Source: PFJX01 sp964466195 (GTDB lineage: Bacteria > Pseudomonadota > Gammaproteobacteria > Burkholderiales > Thiobacillaceae). Taken from it: DNA of 64,000 bases. The position numbers were made by a program, and so were the translations under genes. The stretch spans positions 186,001 through 250,000 of the forward strand of contig CAYXMQ010000002.1 in assembly GCA_964466195.1 (NCBI GenBank), in the 5' to 3' direction. The notes beneath the pieces were generated by a model. That model saw nothing but the letters and a program-made list of their open reading frames with translations, had not been told where the DNA came from and ran no database searches. Of the stretch, positions 8,299 through 16,344 are shown in pieces. Positions within the stretch are counted from its first letter, which is position 1. Each line of letters starts with the position of its first letter.

Positions 8299-9378
8299 TT
8301 GATCCAGCCCCTGACCGACTGCGCCGTGAAGCCGTCTCGCCTGAAAGCATTCATTGCGCTGTATGCGCTGTTCCTGGCGGTCGGCAGTCTGTACCCCTTT
8401 TCCGGCTGGACGCCGCTGCAGGACTGGTCCGCCAGCTTCCTGACCGACGCCTGGCCGCGCTATATCACACGCACCGACCTGGCGACCAATCTGTTGGTTT
8501 ATGTGCCGCTGGGCTACGCGCTGGCCAGATGGAATGCCCAACCCGGCCACGGCGCCCGCGGCGTCCTGACCGGGGCGCTGGCCGGCCTGGCGCTGAGCCT
8601 GCTGTTGGAAAGCAGCCAGCAACTGCTGCCCGGACGTATCGCTTCGAATCTGGATATGCTGGTGAACGGCCTCGGGGCGCTGACCGGCGCGCTGCTGGCG
8701 CTGCATCATCGTCGCTGGCTGCGCGCCGGACGCGCGCTGCTGCGCTGGCGCCACCGTTGGTTCCAGGCCGGCGTACCCACCCATATCGGTCTCGGCCTGC
8801 TGCTGCTCTGGTTCCTCGCGCAATTTGTGCTGCTGCCGTTTCCCGGCCTGGGCTGGCTGGACCTGCATCTGCGGCCGATCGACATGCCGCCGGGCGGGCT
8901 GGACCAGATCAACCTGCCTTGGTTCGCCGCGGTATTTCTGGAAATCGCCGCCCTCGGCGCGTTCACCGCCAACCTGCTGCGGCCGGGACGCTACGTCAGC
9001 GCCATGCTGTTGCTGGTGGTGCTGGCCTTTGTCATGAAGCTGCTGGCCGCCACCATCCTGCTCAAGTTGAAGGTGGTGGGCGGTGTGCTTTCGCTGGAAA
9101 CCCTGGCCGCCTTCCTGCTGGCGTTCTGGTTCCTGCTCAACCCACTGGTTTCGCGGCGCAGAAAGCACGTTGCGCTGCTGCTGTTGCTGGCCATACCGTT
9201 ACTTCGCCTGGGCCTGGCCCACCCTCACTGGTGGCCCGCAGTCAGCCTGTTGAACATCGTCGGCCTGGCCAAGGCGGTGGCCGCGCTATGGCCCTTGCTG
9301 GCGCTGGGCATTCTGATGGCCGGGTGGCTGACCGAGCGCAAGCGTTTGCGCGTTTCGAAACCGGCCCGCGAGCGCTAA
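8299..9378 (+). CDS. VanZ-like integral membrane protein
   Basis: About 350 residues with 9-10 hydrophobic segments. The N-terminal half carries the VanZ-type pattern: a YPFSGW region, then DLATNLLVYVPLGYAL, then LLESSQQLLPGR followed by NLDMLVNGLGALTGALL. VanZ-family proteins are membrane proteins of mostly unknown biochemistry that are frequent in exopolysaccharide and exosortase loci. Translation could start at TTG 8299 or GTG 8326; GTG begins right before the first hydrophobic stretch and is plausible. The gene is convergent with the next one and their stop codons overlap. Confidence 0.75.
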   Translation: MIQPLTDCAVKPSRLKAFIALYALFLAVGSLYPFSGWTPLQDWSASFLTDAWPRYITRTDLATNLLVYVPLGYALARWNAQPGHGARGVLTGALAGLALSLLLESSQQLLPGRIASNLDMLVNGLGALTGALLALHHRRWLRAGRALLRWRHRWFQAGVPTHIGLGLLLLWFLAQFVLLPFPGLGWLDLHLRPIDMPPGGLDQINLPWFAAVFLEIAALGAFTANLLRPGRYVSAMLLLVVLAFVMKLLAATILLKLKVVGGVLSLETLAAFLLAFWFLLNPLVSRRRKHVALLLLLAIPLLRLGLAHPHWWPAVSLLNIVGLAKAVAALWPLLALGILMAGWLTERKRLRVSKPARER

Positions 9379-11633
9379 CGCGGCTTCCAGGGAATTCGCG
9401 ACGGTCCGGACAGCGCCGTCATGAACAGCATCAGATAAGCGACAAAGATCACCCGCGGCATATCCAGCAAACCGCCAAACAATCCGACTGACAAAAAGCT
9501 GGCCATGGCCGTACTCACTGCGAAACCCCAGGGATCGCCCTGGCGAGCGCGCTGAATGGCGGCCATCAGGGTGGCGGCAAGGAATCCGGTCAGACCGATC
9601 AGGCCCAATACGCCTTGATCGAAGTAGATATGCACCCACAGGTTCTTGATGTGCCAAGGCAGGTGATTGAAGTCGTAATAGGGAAACCAGCGTTCCATGG
9701 CGTGGGTGAAATCGCCATTCGCCAACCACTCTCGTCCCTGAGCGTCTTTCAGGCTGACGTTATCGATTTCCACCACGGTACGCGGCCCGTGCAGATACTC
9801 GTAACGCTGCCAGTTCATGAACTCCAATAGCAACGGCTGGCGCCCTGTCCAACCCCGTTCACCCAGTGCGCCGGTATTGAATTGCCAACTGACGCGCTGC
9901 CATTTCCCGTGCGTGTTTTCCAGATTCTTGTTCAGCTCGCGGTAGTCCGGCGGCGTATCCGACTGCAGCAGAATGTTGCGGCGATAAACCATCGCACGCA
10001 GCCATAAACGTTCGTCGTTGGTGCGGGCATCCAGCGACAACGTGAAATCCTCTCCGGCCGGCAATGCGACGCGCTGCGTCATGCGTGCATCCTGGCCACT
10101 GCCCAACGCCAGCACGACGTTGCCATTCGCCTCGCGAACGAAGCGATAGGTGCCGATGTCGCTTTGCAAGCCGGCCCAAAGGTATTCGGCCGGGAAGCGG
10201 CCGACGCCCATGCCAAACAAACGCGTCGGCCAGTCGGCAGGCATCAGGTTGAGCGCATCGCGCCAGTGATTTTCGCGCGTCACCATGTCGACCTGGTTGT
10301 TGGCCAGACGCTTTTCCATGCGCGCGCCCAGCAACGAAGGGGTCACCACGGCAATACACCCAACCACCAACATCATGGTCACCGCCACACCTTTGTAACC
10401 CGTCGGCCCGGCCAGCCGCAGGCCGGCCGCATAGCCGCCAACGCCCACCAGTGCGGCCAGGCCGAGCAATACCCATATCGAAAAGTCGGGCGTCAACAGG
10501 GTTAGCGACATGCCCAACGCGGCCCCCACCACGGCCAGCAAGGCAATCGGAACGCCCAGCAGCGTGCTTTTCTTGGCGCTGAAAGCCCCGCCCCACAACC
10601 CGCCCGCCCATGCCAGCAGGCCGATCAATAGCGGATAAAGCCCGGCCGGGGTATAGAGCGCGGCCAGGGCCAGCGGGCTCAATACGCCCAACAGCGTAAT
10701 GAAGTCGCGTCGTCTTGCCGTCTGGTGTTTGTCGTGCGGAAAAAAGTGAATTCCGGCCGCCATCACCAAACCGGCAAACAAGGCCAAGTAGGTGGCGCGC
10801 GAAAAAGTCGTCACCACGGCATAAACCGCCAGCACGAATAACACCCCGCCCAGCCAGACCCAGCGGCGTTTTGACGCCTGCGAGGCGGCCAGCAAGCCAA
10901 ACGGCCAGGTCATGGCCATGAAACTGTCGATGGCCTCGCCGCCGGTATGCATTTCAGAAAACAGTCCGGTGACGCGGTACTTGGTGCCGAAGTCGAGCAG
11001 ATGCGACACCACCGCCGCCACCGAACCGGTCTCGATGGCCGCAGTGAAAACCCCGCGCTCCCACATGGCCACCACGCCCATGGCTCCGCCCGCTGCCGCC
11101 AGTCCCCAGGTCAAGGTCGCCCGCGCGCGGACTTGATCCTCGCGCAGCAGCGCCACCAGGCCGGGCAGCAGCAGCAGCGCCCAGACAAAGCCTTTAGCCA
11201 GACGTACCGCATGCCAGTGGCTGTAATACGTGGACAGTTCGATGGCATCGAACGGCGGCAAAGGCCAAAGGCCCCGCACCGTGCTCACCATATATGACAG
11301 GCTCAACAAGCCCAGAAACAACCATTGCGCTCGCGTCAGACGAACTTTCAGCGCATAGCGGCCCGTGGCCAGGAATACGCCGAGGGTGACGGCCAGCACC
11401 AGGTCGTAGTCTTCCCGATACATGCGCCCGCTCCAGGGCGCCAGGTTGACCAGAGCCAGCCAGAGCGGAAGCAAAAACAGCAGCAGGTGCGGTCGCCAAA
11501 GGCCGACAGCCGCGTACGCCACGAGCCCTATGCCCAAGCCCACGCGCGCAAACGGATAAGCCTGCAGCACATAACCGGCCAGCGCAAAACACACCAGCCC
11601 ACCCAAGAAGAGGATGCTGCGGCCGCGTGTCAT
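9375..11633 (-). CDS. O-antigen ligase/polymerase-like membrane protein with C-terminal extracytoplasmic domain
   Basis: With the ATG at 11633 the protein has 752 residues. The first 450 hold about 12 membrane spans in the Wzy/O-antigen-ligase pattern, with a periplasmic loop that includes FSEMHTGGEAIDSFMAM. The RENHWRDALNLMPADWPTRLFGMGVGRFPAEY stretch is also typical of the superfamily. Residues of roughly 510-670 form an added soluble domain rich in beta-strand patterns (FTLSLDARTNDERLWLRAM, DNVSLKDAQGREW) that resembles carbohydrate-binding modules; two membrane spans follow. Likely role: polymerising or transferring a surface polysaccharide. An upstream TTG (11651) is less likely as start. 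No clear ribosome site is seen. Confidence 0.8.
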   Translation of the reverse strand: MTRGRSILFLGGLVCFALAGYVLQAYPFARVGLGIGLVAYAAVGLWRPHLLLFLLPLWLALVNLAPWSGRMYREDYDLVLAVTLGVFLATGRYALKVRLTRAQWLFLGLLSLSYMVSTVRGLWPLPPFDAIELSTYYSHWHAVRLAKGFVWALLLLPGLVALLREDQVRARATLTWGLAAAGGAMGVVAMWERGVFTAAIETGSVAAVVSHLLDFGTKYRVTGLFSEMHTGGEAIDSFMAMTWPFGLLAASQASKRRWVWLGGVLFVLAVYAVVTTFSRATYLALFAGLVMAAGIHFFPHDKHQTARRRDFITLLGVLSPLALAALYTPAGLYPLLIGLLAWAGGLWGGAFSAKKSTLLGVPIALLAVVGAALGMSLTLLTPDFSIWVLLGLAALVGVGGYAAGLRLAGPTGYKGVAVTMMLVVGCIAVVTPSLLGARMEKRLANNQVDMVTRENHWRDALNLMPADWPTRLFGMGVGRFPAEYLWAGLQSDIGTYRFVREANGNVVLALGSGQDARMTQRVALPAGEDFTLSLDARTNDERLWLRAMVYRRNILLQSDTPPDYRELNKNLENTHGKWQRVSWQFNTGALGERGWTGRQPLLLEFMNWQRYEYLHGPRTVVEIDNVSLKDAQGREWLANGDFTHAMERWFPYYDFNHLPWHIKNLWVHIYFDQGVLGLIGLTGFLAATLMAAIQRARQGDPWGFAVSTAMASFLSVGLFGGLLDMPRVIFVAYLMLFMTALSGPSRIPWKPR

Positions 11634-11842
11634 GTTCGGCTGCAGTAGCAATAAGTGGTTTTCACGGAGCGCGCCAAGACGCCAACGCGAGCGCCGTTAA
11701 TCCAATCAGTCGCCCAGGTCGTTCCGCCATCGTTACGGACGCCTGTTTGGGCCTGGAGGTTTGGCGGAGAGAGGTGGGCATGGCGAATGTCGAGCAATGA
11801 ACTGTCGCGACTTTAGCAGCAGGCGCCGCCTGACGGTGCGCT

Positions 11843-12718
11843 TCAATGCGGCCGAACACCGCGCTTCGATGCGGCGCGGGAATGGCCGTCGCCCCCCTGC
11901 CGCGGCTCGCGGGACTTCCCTTGCACGCTTGCCGGCGCCGGTTGCCGAAGGCTGTGTGCGCCCAGCCAGGCACCGACCCAGATGCCGGGCAGCGCGAACA
12001 GCAATTCCAGCGCCTCCTTCAAAGGCTGTCCCCACAGCAACGGCAGCCCCTGCAGCGCCCAGGCGACGGCGAGAGCGATCCCCCAGTGCGGCAGCGCGCT
12101 GCCGCGTCCCGACAAGGTGTAAAGAAATCCGACAGGCGCCCACAGAATGGCGCTTTTGATCAACAGATAAAAGCGCTGCGGGATATCGAGCAGATAGCCG
12201 GACAGCCCGCCGGACAAAGACGCCGCGCTCACGGGCGCAGCCATATCCAGGGGCAGCAGCACGGACAACAGGGCGCAAAGAACCAGTGCAGACCAGAGCC
12301 GCGTCGACTGCAGCGGCAGGCGCCGACTCAGCGCCGGGCCGAGCAGCCACCACAACACCATGCCGACCGCGTAGCCGAGCAAGGGCGCCAGCAGCCCGGC
12401 GGAAACGGCCAGGCGCGGCGGGTAGACGATCTGGCCCAGCAGCAGCAGCAGTGTCAGCAGGCCCAGCGCCAGAAACACCGCGGCGGCGGCGGCGGGCCGC
12501 GCCGACACCACGCGCGGCCATAGCGCGCCCTGCCAGAAAAAACCCAACGGCAGCGCCAGCAACAGGGGAAGCAGCAAGGGCCCCTCTGCGGCCAATCGCC
12601 CCGGCAGCAGACCCAGCGCATCGCCCCAGCTTATCCCGTCAGGCGTGAACGGCAGCAGGCCCAGTCCGAGATACAGCGCGGTGCAGGTGACGGCAAAGGG
12701 AAGCAGAGCGGGGTTCAT
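11843..12718 (-). CDS. VanZ-like/unknown integral membrane protein
   Basis: The chosen ATG (12718) gives 291 residues with about eight hydrophobic segments and a basic, low-complexity tail after residue 260. The FTPDGISWGD start, the KSAILWAPVGFLY segment and the EALELLFALPGIWVGAWLG segment resemble the VanZ-like part of neighbouring proteins. Function is unknown; the position suggests the surface-glycan locus. The frame is also open upstream to 12793, but those residues do not look like a signal or membrane segment. No ribosome site is clear for either start. Confidence 0.6.
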   Translation of the reverse strand: MNPALLPFAVTCTALYLGLGLLPFTPDGISWGDALGLLPGRLAAEGPLLLPLLLALPLGFFWQGALWPRVVSARPAAAAAVFLALGLLTLLLLLGQIVYPPRLAVSAGLLAPLLGYAVGMVLWWLLGPALSRRLPLQSTRLWSALVLCALLSVLLPLDMAAPVSAASLSGGLSGYLLDIPQRFYLLIKSAILWAPVGFLYTLSGRGSALPHWGIALAVAWALQGLPLLWGQPLKEALELLFALPGIWVGAWLGAHSLRQPAPASVQGKSREPRQGGDGHSRAASKRGVRPH

Positions 12719-12997
12719 GAGGAAAACGGGGGGTTGGCAAAATCGTTGGCTGGGTCGGAACGGACTATAGAGTGCGCCGCGCCGGCTTGCCAAGGACGTG
12801 GTCTTGCAGAGAATGGCGGCGATTCTGGTTGAAGCGCGTCGCCGGGCGCTGCTTTCCGGTGTGCGGCCCCGCTTGCTGGAATTGCGCGCAGCGGGCTACT
12901 TCATTGCCGCTAGCGTGATCCCACGCCGCGAGCCAGGCTGTGCGGGAATAGCCAGCATCCAAGGGAGCAGGGGGCGGATGCGTGCTCTACCCGTAGA

Positions 12998-13475
12998 TTA
13001 TTCGAGCTTGACCACATCCCCTTTATTTCCCTGTGCCTGGCCCCTACGACCCCATTTCTCCTGTTGCCGCAGCCTTCGTGGTCGGGCAAACGGGATGATC
13101 ACTGCCAGCCTCCCCTCGAACACCAGCCCGTCCTGCCTGTCCACGGAAATAGAGGGTGTCGCAGCCCGCCAGTTGGGCGGCGGCAATGATCAGTCAATCC
13201 CAGAAATTCAGATCGAACTGTGCCTCGATGTCCATGGCCTTCAGTACCACAGAGGAGGTTCACGGCGACCACATCGCAGCCAGCCATCAACTCCAGGGCC
13301 AGGCGATGACGGGTAGCCACATCGATCTAGAGCTTCACCCGGCAGACGTTGAGGATGCCTGGGTGCTGATAGTCGGGCGATTGGCCAGCAGCGTCCTGGC
13401 CTTGGCCTTTTTCGCCTTATCCTCGCCGAAAACAAGGGCAGCGATGTTGGTATCAACGAAGACAGGCACGGTCAT
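12998..13475 (-). pseudogene. Degenerate VapC-like PIN-domain toxin
   Basis: The frame begins at ATG 13475 with TVPVFVDTNIAALVFGEDKAKKA, the start of a PIN-domain ribonuclease with its first catalytic Asp. After about 45 codons it hits a stop. The expected later pieces are present only in shifted frames: LNVCRVKL, RLALELMAGCDVVAVNL, AMDIEAQFDLNFWD followed by a stop, and LIIAAAQLAGCDTLYFRGQDG. At least two frameshifts and two in-frame stops are therefore needed to restore the protein. It overlaps the antitoxin gene by 23 bases, the usual VapBC arrangement. The sequence shows a decayed toxin with an intact partner. Confidence 0.75.
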
Positions 13476-13668
13476 ATGGCTCTTTTCGGTTGAATTTGCC
13501 ATCGTAGGCGGCCTTCACTTGGTCGAAGACGCTGAAATCGATGTCCCGACTCGCGCGCGTCACAAGCGCACCACGCTCTTTCACATACTCGGCGAAGTCG
13601 AGCACTTCCGCCGCTTTGTCTTCGGGAAAAGCCCGAACCAGTTTATACATGCGTTCTGCCAGTCCCAT
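13453..13668 (-). CDS. Small antitoxin-like protein (DUF2281-type) of a broken VapBC-like pair
   Basis: A 71-residue protein starting MGLAERMYKLVRAFPEDKA, followed by AAEVLDFAEYVKE. This opening is typical of small DUF2281-type proteins found upstream of PIN-domain toxins. An AGGAG ribosome site lies 7 bases before the ATG. Such proteins normally bind and neutralise the toxin. Here the overlapping downstream toxin frame is broken, so the antitoxin may be an orphan, possibly still able to counter a related toxin elsewhere. Confidence 0.75.
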   Translation of the reverse strand: MGLAERMYKLVRAFPEDKAAEVLDFAEYVKERGALVTRASRDIDFSVFDQVKAAYDGKFNRKEPYDRACLR

Positions 13669-13994
13669 GATGGGCTCCTTGATCCTGAAATACGCACAAC
13701 ACTACCGATCAGTGCGCGTATCCCGCTTGATTTTCCAGCCAAAACGCCCGCCAACCTCTCAAATTCGCCCCATCCGATAGCCATCGCCGTCCGCGGCGAT
13801 CCAGCAATCTGCGCCTGGACCCTTTCCGTTCGGTAGAAATACACACCCACGCTCAGACTCATACCATGTCGGAAAAGACTCTATTTGTTGGGCGTCGGTA
13901 TTATTTACAGAGGCCTCGTCGTACTGTAACCGCAGCCAGTCATCCTCAATGAATTACATCGCAAAAACAATAACATAGTAATTTTTCTGGATGA
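13669..13994. other. Non-coding interval before PEP-CTERM gene
   Basis: No convincing gene in either strand. The sequence becomes AT-rich after about 13860. TTACAG (13905-13910) and CTGTAA (13924-13929) form a 6-bp inverted repeat about 70 bases upstream of the sigma-54-type promoter, where an activator could bind. That role is only inferred from position. Confidence 0.4.
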
Positions 13995-14009
13995 TGGCAC
14001 AGATTATGC
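13995..14009 (+). promoter_or_regulatory. Sigma-54-type (-24/-12) promoter of PEP-CTERM gene
   Basis: TGGCAC, five bases, then ATGC gives GG-N10-GC, the invariant spacing of RpoN promoters; the -24 box matches the TGGCAC consensus fully and the -12 box differs from TTGC at one base. The expected transcription start near 14021 lies about 58 bases before the ATG. In exosortase loci, the PrsK/PrsR two-component system is known to act through sigma-54 at PEP-CTERM genes. Confidence 0.7.
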
Positions 14010-14078
14010 TTGACGCCTACCGGGCACTTAAAGCCGATGCATGAACCCACCGCCCCAAACTTTACGGAGAAACCGATC

Positions 14079-14837
14079 ATGAAAAAGAACTTGCTCGCCG
14101 TTGCTGTGGCCGTCGCCGCCTTCGGTGCCACGAATGCCAACGCCTATGTCACATTTTTTGGTGAAGACCTGAACAGCAGCGCTACCGTACCGCTCGCTTC
14201 GACCCCCAATGCTTCCGCCGCCGAAACCGCTTTCAAGTCCAGCTTGACCGGTGTAGGCACCGAGACCTTTGAAACACAAACCCCGGGGGCGACGACGCCG
14301 TTGGCTCTGACCTTCCCTGGCGCCGGAATAGCCACGCTGAACGGCGGCGGTTCGGTTGAAACGGTGACGCCCGGCTCGACCAATAGCGTCGGTCGCTACA
14401 GCATCCCCTCCGCCAGTTCCTCCAATTTCTGGGAAGCTAACGCTACGGGAGGCCTGTTTACCATTAACTTCTCCCAAGCGATCGCCGCATTCGGTTTTTA
14501 TGGCATCGACATCGGTGATTTCGGCGGCGCACTGTCACTGACACTGACCAATGGCACCATCCTAGATGTGGGTAACACTGAAGGCAGCTCTTCCTCCACG
14601 GATGGCTCCGTATTGTTTTATGGCCTCATCGCCGCTGCGGGCGAGGAGTTCACCAGCGTGAGCTTCAATAGCAGCGCTAGTTCTGACTTCTTTGGTTTCG
14701 ACAACTTCACCATCGGCACCCGGGCACAGGTTTGCACCGGGCCGAATTGCGGCTCGATTCCCGAGCCCGCCACCCTCGGCCTGCTGGGCCTGGGCTTGAT
14801 CGGCCTGGCCGCTGCACGCCGTCGCAAGACCGTGTAA
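14079..14837 (+). CDS. PEP-CTERM sorting-domain protein
   Basis: This 252-residue exported protein has a signal peptide (MKKNLLAVAVAVAAFGATNANA) and a C-terminal sorting signal: IPEPATLGLLGLGLIGLAAARRRKTV, i.e. the PEP motif, a hydrophobic span and a basic end. Exosortase cleaves near PEP during transport to the surface. The middle is Ser/Thr/Gly-rich, with GFYGIDIGDFGG and FGFDNFTIG, as in many surface PEP-CTERM proteins. The start at 14079 has an ACGGAGA ribosome site; an upstream in-frame ATG (14010) would sit before the transcription start and is rejected. Specific function is unknown. Confidence 0.9.
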   Translation: MKKNLLAVAVAVAAFGATNANAYVTFFGEDLNSSATVPLASTPNASAAETAFKSSLTGVGTETFETQTPGATTPLALTFPGAGIATLNGGGSVETVTPGSTNSVGRYSIPSASSSNFWEANATGGLFTINFSQAIAAFGFYGIDIGDFGGALSLTLTNGTILDVGNTEGSSSSTDGSVLFYGLIAAAGEEFTSVSFNSSASSDFFGFDNFTIGTRAQVCTGPNCGSIPEPATLGLLGLGLIGLAAARRRKTV

Positions 14838-14860
14838 GACAGCTGCACAGCGACCCTGCA

Positions 14861-14891
14861 AACGGCAGCTTCGGCTGCCGTTTTCGTTTTT
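14861..14891 (+). terminator. Rho-independent terminator after PEP-CTERM gene
   Basis: AACGGCAGC, loop TTCG, GCTGCCGTT forms a perfect 9-bp stem with a stable tetraloop, followed by TTCGTTTTT. It starts 23 bases after the stop codon. Confidence 0.9.
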
Positions 14892-15335
14892 GCCCGGCAT
14901 TGAGATTCCCCTGGTTTTTCCGACTTACCAAGGGTGGTGCATGCTCCCTGATTGAGTGGCTCTCAATCCTCTCGTTGCAGTCAAGCAATAACCGCTCTAC
15001 TGCTCCTAATCTGCGAGCCTGTACACCTGTCAGGCTAAGCCGGCCGGGTAGGACATGACCCGCGCGGTGAGACGCAAGATGAATGGCCGGAACAACGCCC
15101 TGACGGAGGGGGCTTCGAGGGCGAGTGGGGAGTGGACTGAGTTCGAGTCGCGCAACGCAATCAGGCGATGATCTTCGAGCACTGCAACATGTTCTATCAC
15201 TGGAAACATCTGCATGCGCCTCTCGGAAAGTACGTCCACCCGGTACCCACTGCCAGGCGCACCTGCAGAACCACACCTATCGCCTGCACGCCCCTCAAGC
15301 AATACGCCGTCGCTTGTTTCGAGAAAACCTGGACA
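14892..15335. other. Non-coding interval between two PEP-CTERM genes
   Basis: Short open frames occur in several frames, but none has a ribosome site, a recognisable domain or a coding look. I see no tRNA, repeat or mobile-element end. The right side ends in the terminator of the leftward PEP-CTERM gene. Confidence 0.5.
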
Positions 15336-15367
15336 CACAAAACAAAACTCCGGCCTGCGGCCGGAGT
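15336..15367 (-). terminator. Rho-independent terminator of leftward PEP-CTERM gene
   Basis: Read on the minus strand: ACTCCGGCC, loop GCA, GGCCGGAGT, then TTTGTTTTG. A 9-bp perfect stem and a T-rich tail about 110 bases after the stop at 15478. Confidence 0.85.
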
Positions 15368-15477
15368 CTGGGTCTTACTTAAACGTTCTGTTATGGAGGT
15401 GCGTGGGAAGACAGCAAGCGGATGACCCTTGCCTCATGTGCGTAATCAAGGCTGAGGCTTATACCGACGCAAACCGG

Positions 15478-16200
15478 TCATCCGCGCCCTTGCTTACGTC
15501 GCGACAAGGCCAGTAGCCCCAAACCGCCCAGCAGCAGCAATAGCGTTTCAGGTTCTGGTGTCTGGTGGAGGGTGTTGACGACGTGATAGGGGCGATTAAA
15601 CAAGAGGGTCGAAGATGTTGGATTATTGAAATTAGGCGTTCCATTGGTGCATCTACCCATAGTTTCCACCAAGGTATAGGTGCGGCCCCCGGGAGCCCCA
15701 CTCGTTCCCGGCGTGGAACTGAAGGTCACGGCCCACTGTGCAAGCCGAGTACCATTATTTGCATTTGCCGGCACATCGCCGAAGGCACAGCCCCTAGTAA
15801 AAATCTGACTGGTCAGCGTACCCGTCAACCCGTCCATGTTCGGGCCTTGCGGCTCGCCGTTGAGTTTGATGTTGCGAACGACCGCGGAAAGCGTGCCAGT
15901 CATGGCCAGATTCACCGCAGGAAGACTAGGACCAACACAGCTTTGCGCGATGCTCATCGTCATGTTCGTGACAGGCTGACCGCTTTCCAGGGTTGTCCCG
16001 GATTTCGAGAATTCAAAGCCACCAGCCGCACACTTGGTTGTACCCTGCACATAAGGGGCATTCGGCCCGCTCTTGAGCCAGAAATTGTACGTGTCGGCTG
16101 CCGCTTCGCCCGCCAGCGCCATGGCGCAAAGACCAGCCACGGCCGTAGCGCTTCCGAGCCACCTGTGCTTCCTGGAAGAGGGGGTAAGTTGGGCGTACAT
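15478..16200 (-). CDS. PEP-CTERM sorting-domain protein
   Basis: A 240-residue exported protein. The ATG at 16200 has a GAGGTG ribosome site and starts a signal peptide (basic SSRKHRW, hydrophobic core, GEAAA near residue 34). The C-terminus has the sorting signal PEPETLLLLLGG, then LGLLALSRRKQGRG. Four to six cysteines lie in the mature region (CAAGG, QSCVG, RGCAF, GRCTNG), so it may form disulfides. It shares the promoter class but little sequence with the PEP-CTERM protein at 14.1 kb. The frame is open upstream to 16257, but a sigma-54 promoter occupies that stretch, which rules out an earlier start. Confidence 0.88.
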   Translation of the reverse strand: MYAQLTPSSRKHRWLGSATAVAGLCAMALAGEAAADTYNFWLKSGPNAPYVQGTTKCAAGGFEFSKSGTTLESGQPVTNMTMSIAQSCVGPSLPAVNLAMTGTLSAVVRNIKLNGEPQGPNMDGLTGTLTSQIFTRGCAFGDVPANANNGTRLAQWAVTFSSTPGTSGAPGGRTYTLVETMGRCTNGTPNFNNPTSSTLLFNRPYHVVNTLHQTPEPETLLLLLGGLGLLALSRRKQGRG

Positions 16201-16240
16201 GATGCACCTCAGTCTGTAGATAATATCGTGCAGAATTATA

Positions 16241-16256
16241 AGCAAGAATCGAACCA
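16241..16256 (-). promoter_or_regulatory. Sigma-54-type (-24/-12) promoter of second PEP-CTERM gene
   Basis: On the minus strand TGGTTCG, four bases, TTGCT shows GG-N10-GC with a perfect TTGC -12 box. The predicted transcription start is about 30 bases before the ATG. It is the same promoter class as at 13995, although the two genes face each other. Confidence 0.65.
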
Positions 16257-16259
16257 ACC

Positions 16260-16309
16260 TTTCCGTGCCTCATGAATCCATGGGCTTGGAGAAGCCACAG
16301 GCACGGAAA
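16260..16309. repeat. Perfect 11-bp inverted repeat next to sigma-54 promoter
   Basis: TTTCCGTGCCT at 16260-16270 and AGGCACGGAAA at 16299-16309 are perfect inverted copies separated by 28 bases, which themselves can fold (GGGCTT/AAGCC). It lies just upstream of the promoter at 16241-16256 and downstream of the O-ligase stop at 16345. It could be an activator-binding site or a factor-dependent terminator; no T-run follows on the minus strand. Confidence 0.55.
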
Positions 16310-16344
16310 CCCACGTTTTGTAAAAAAAACCGACACCTCGTCCC

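Noticed and set aside
14010..14078. Earlier start for the first PEP-CTERM gene
   Set aside because: It would precede the expected transcription start and delay the signal peptide by 23 residues.
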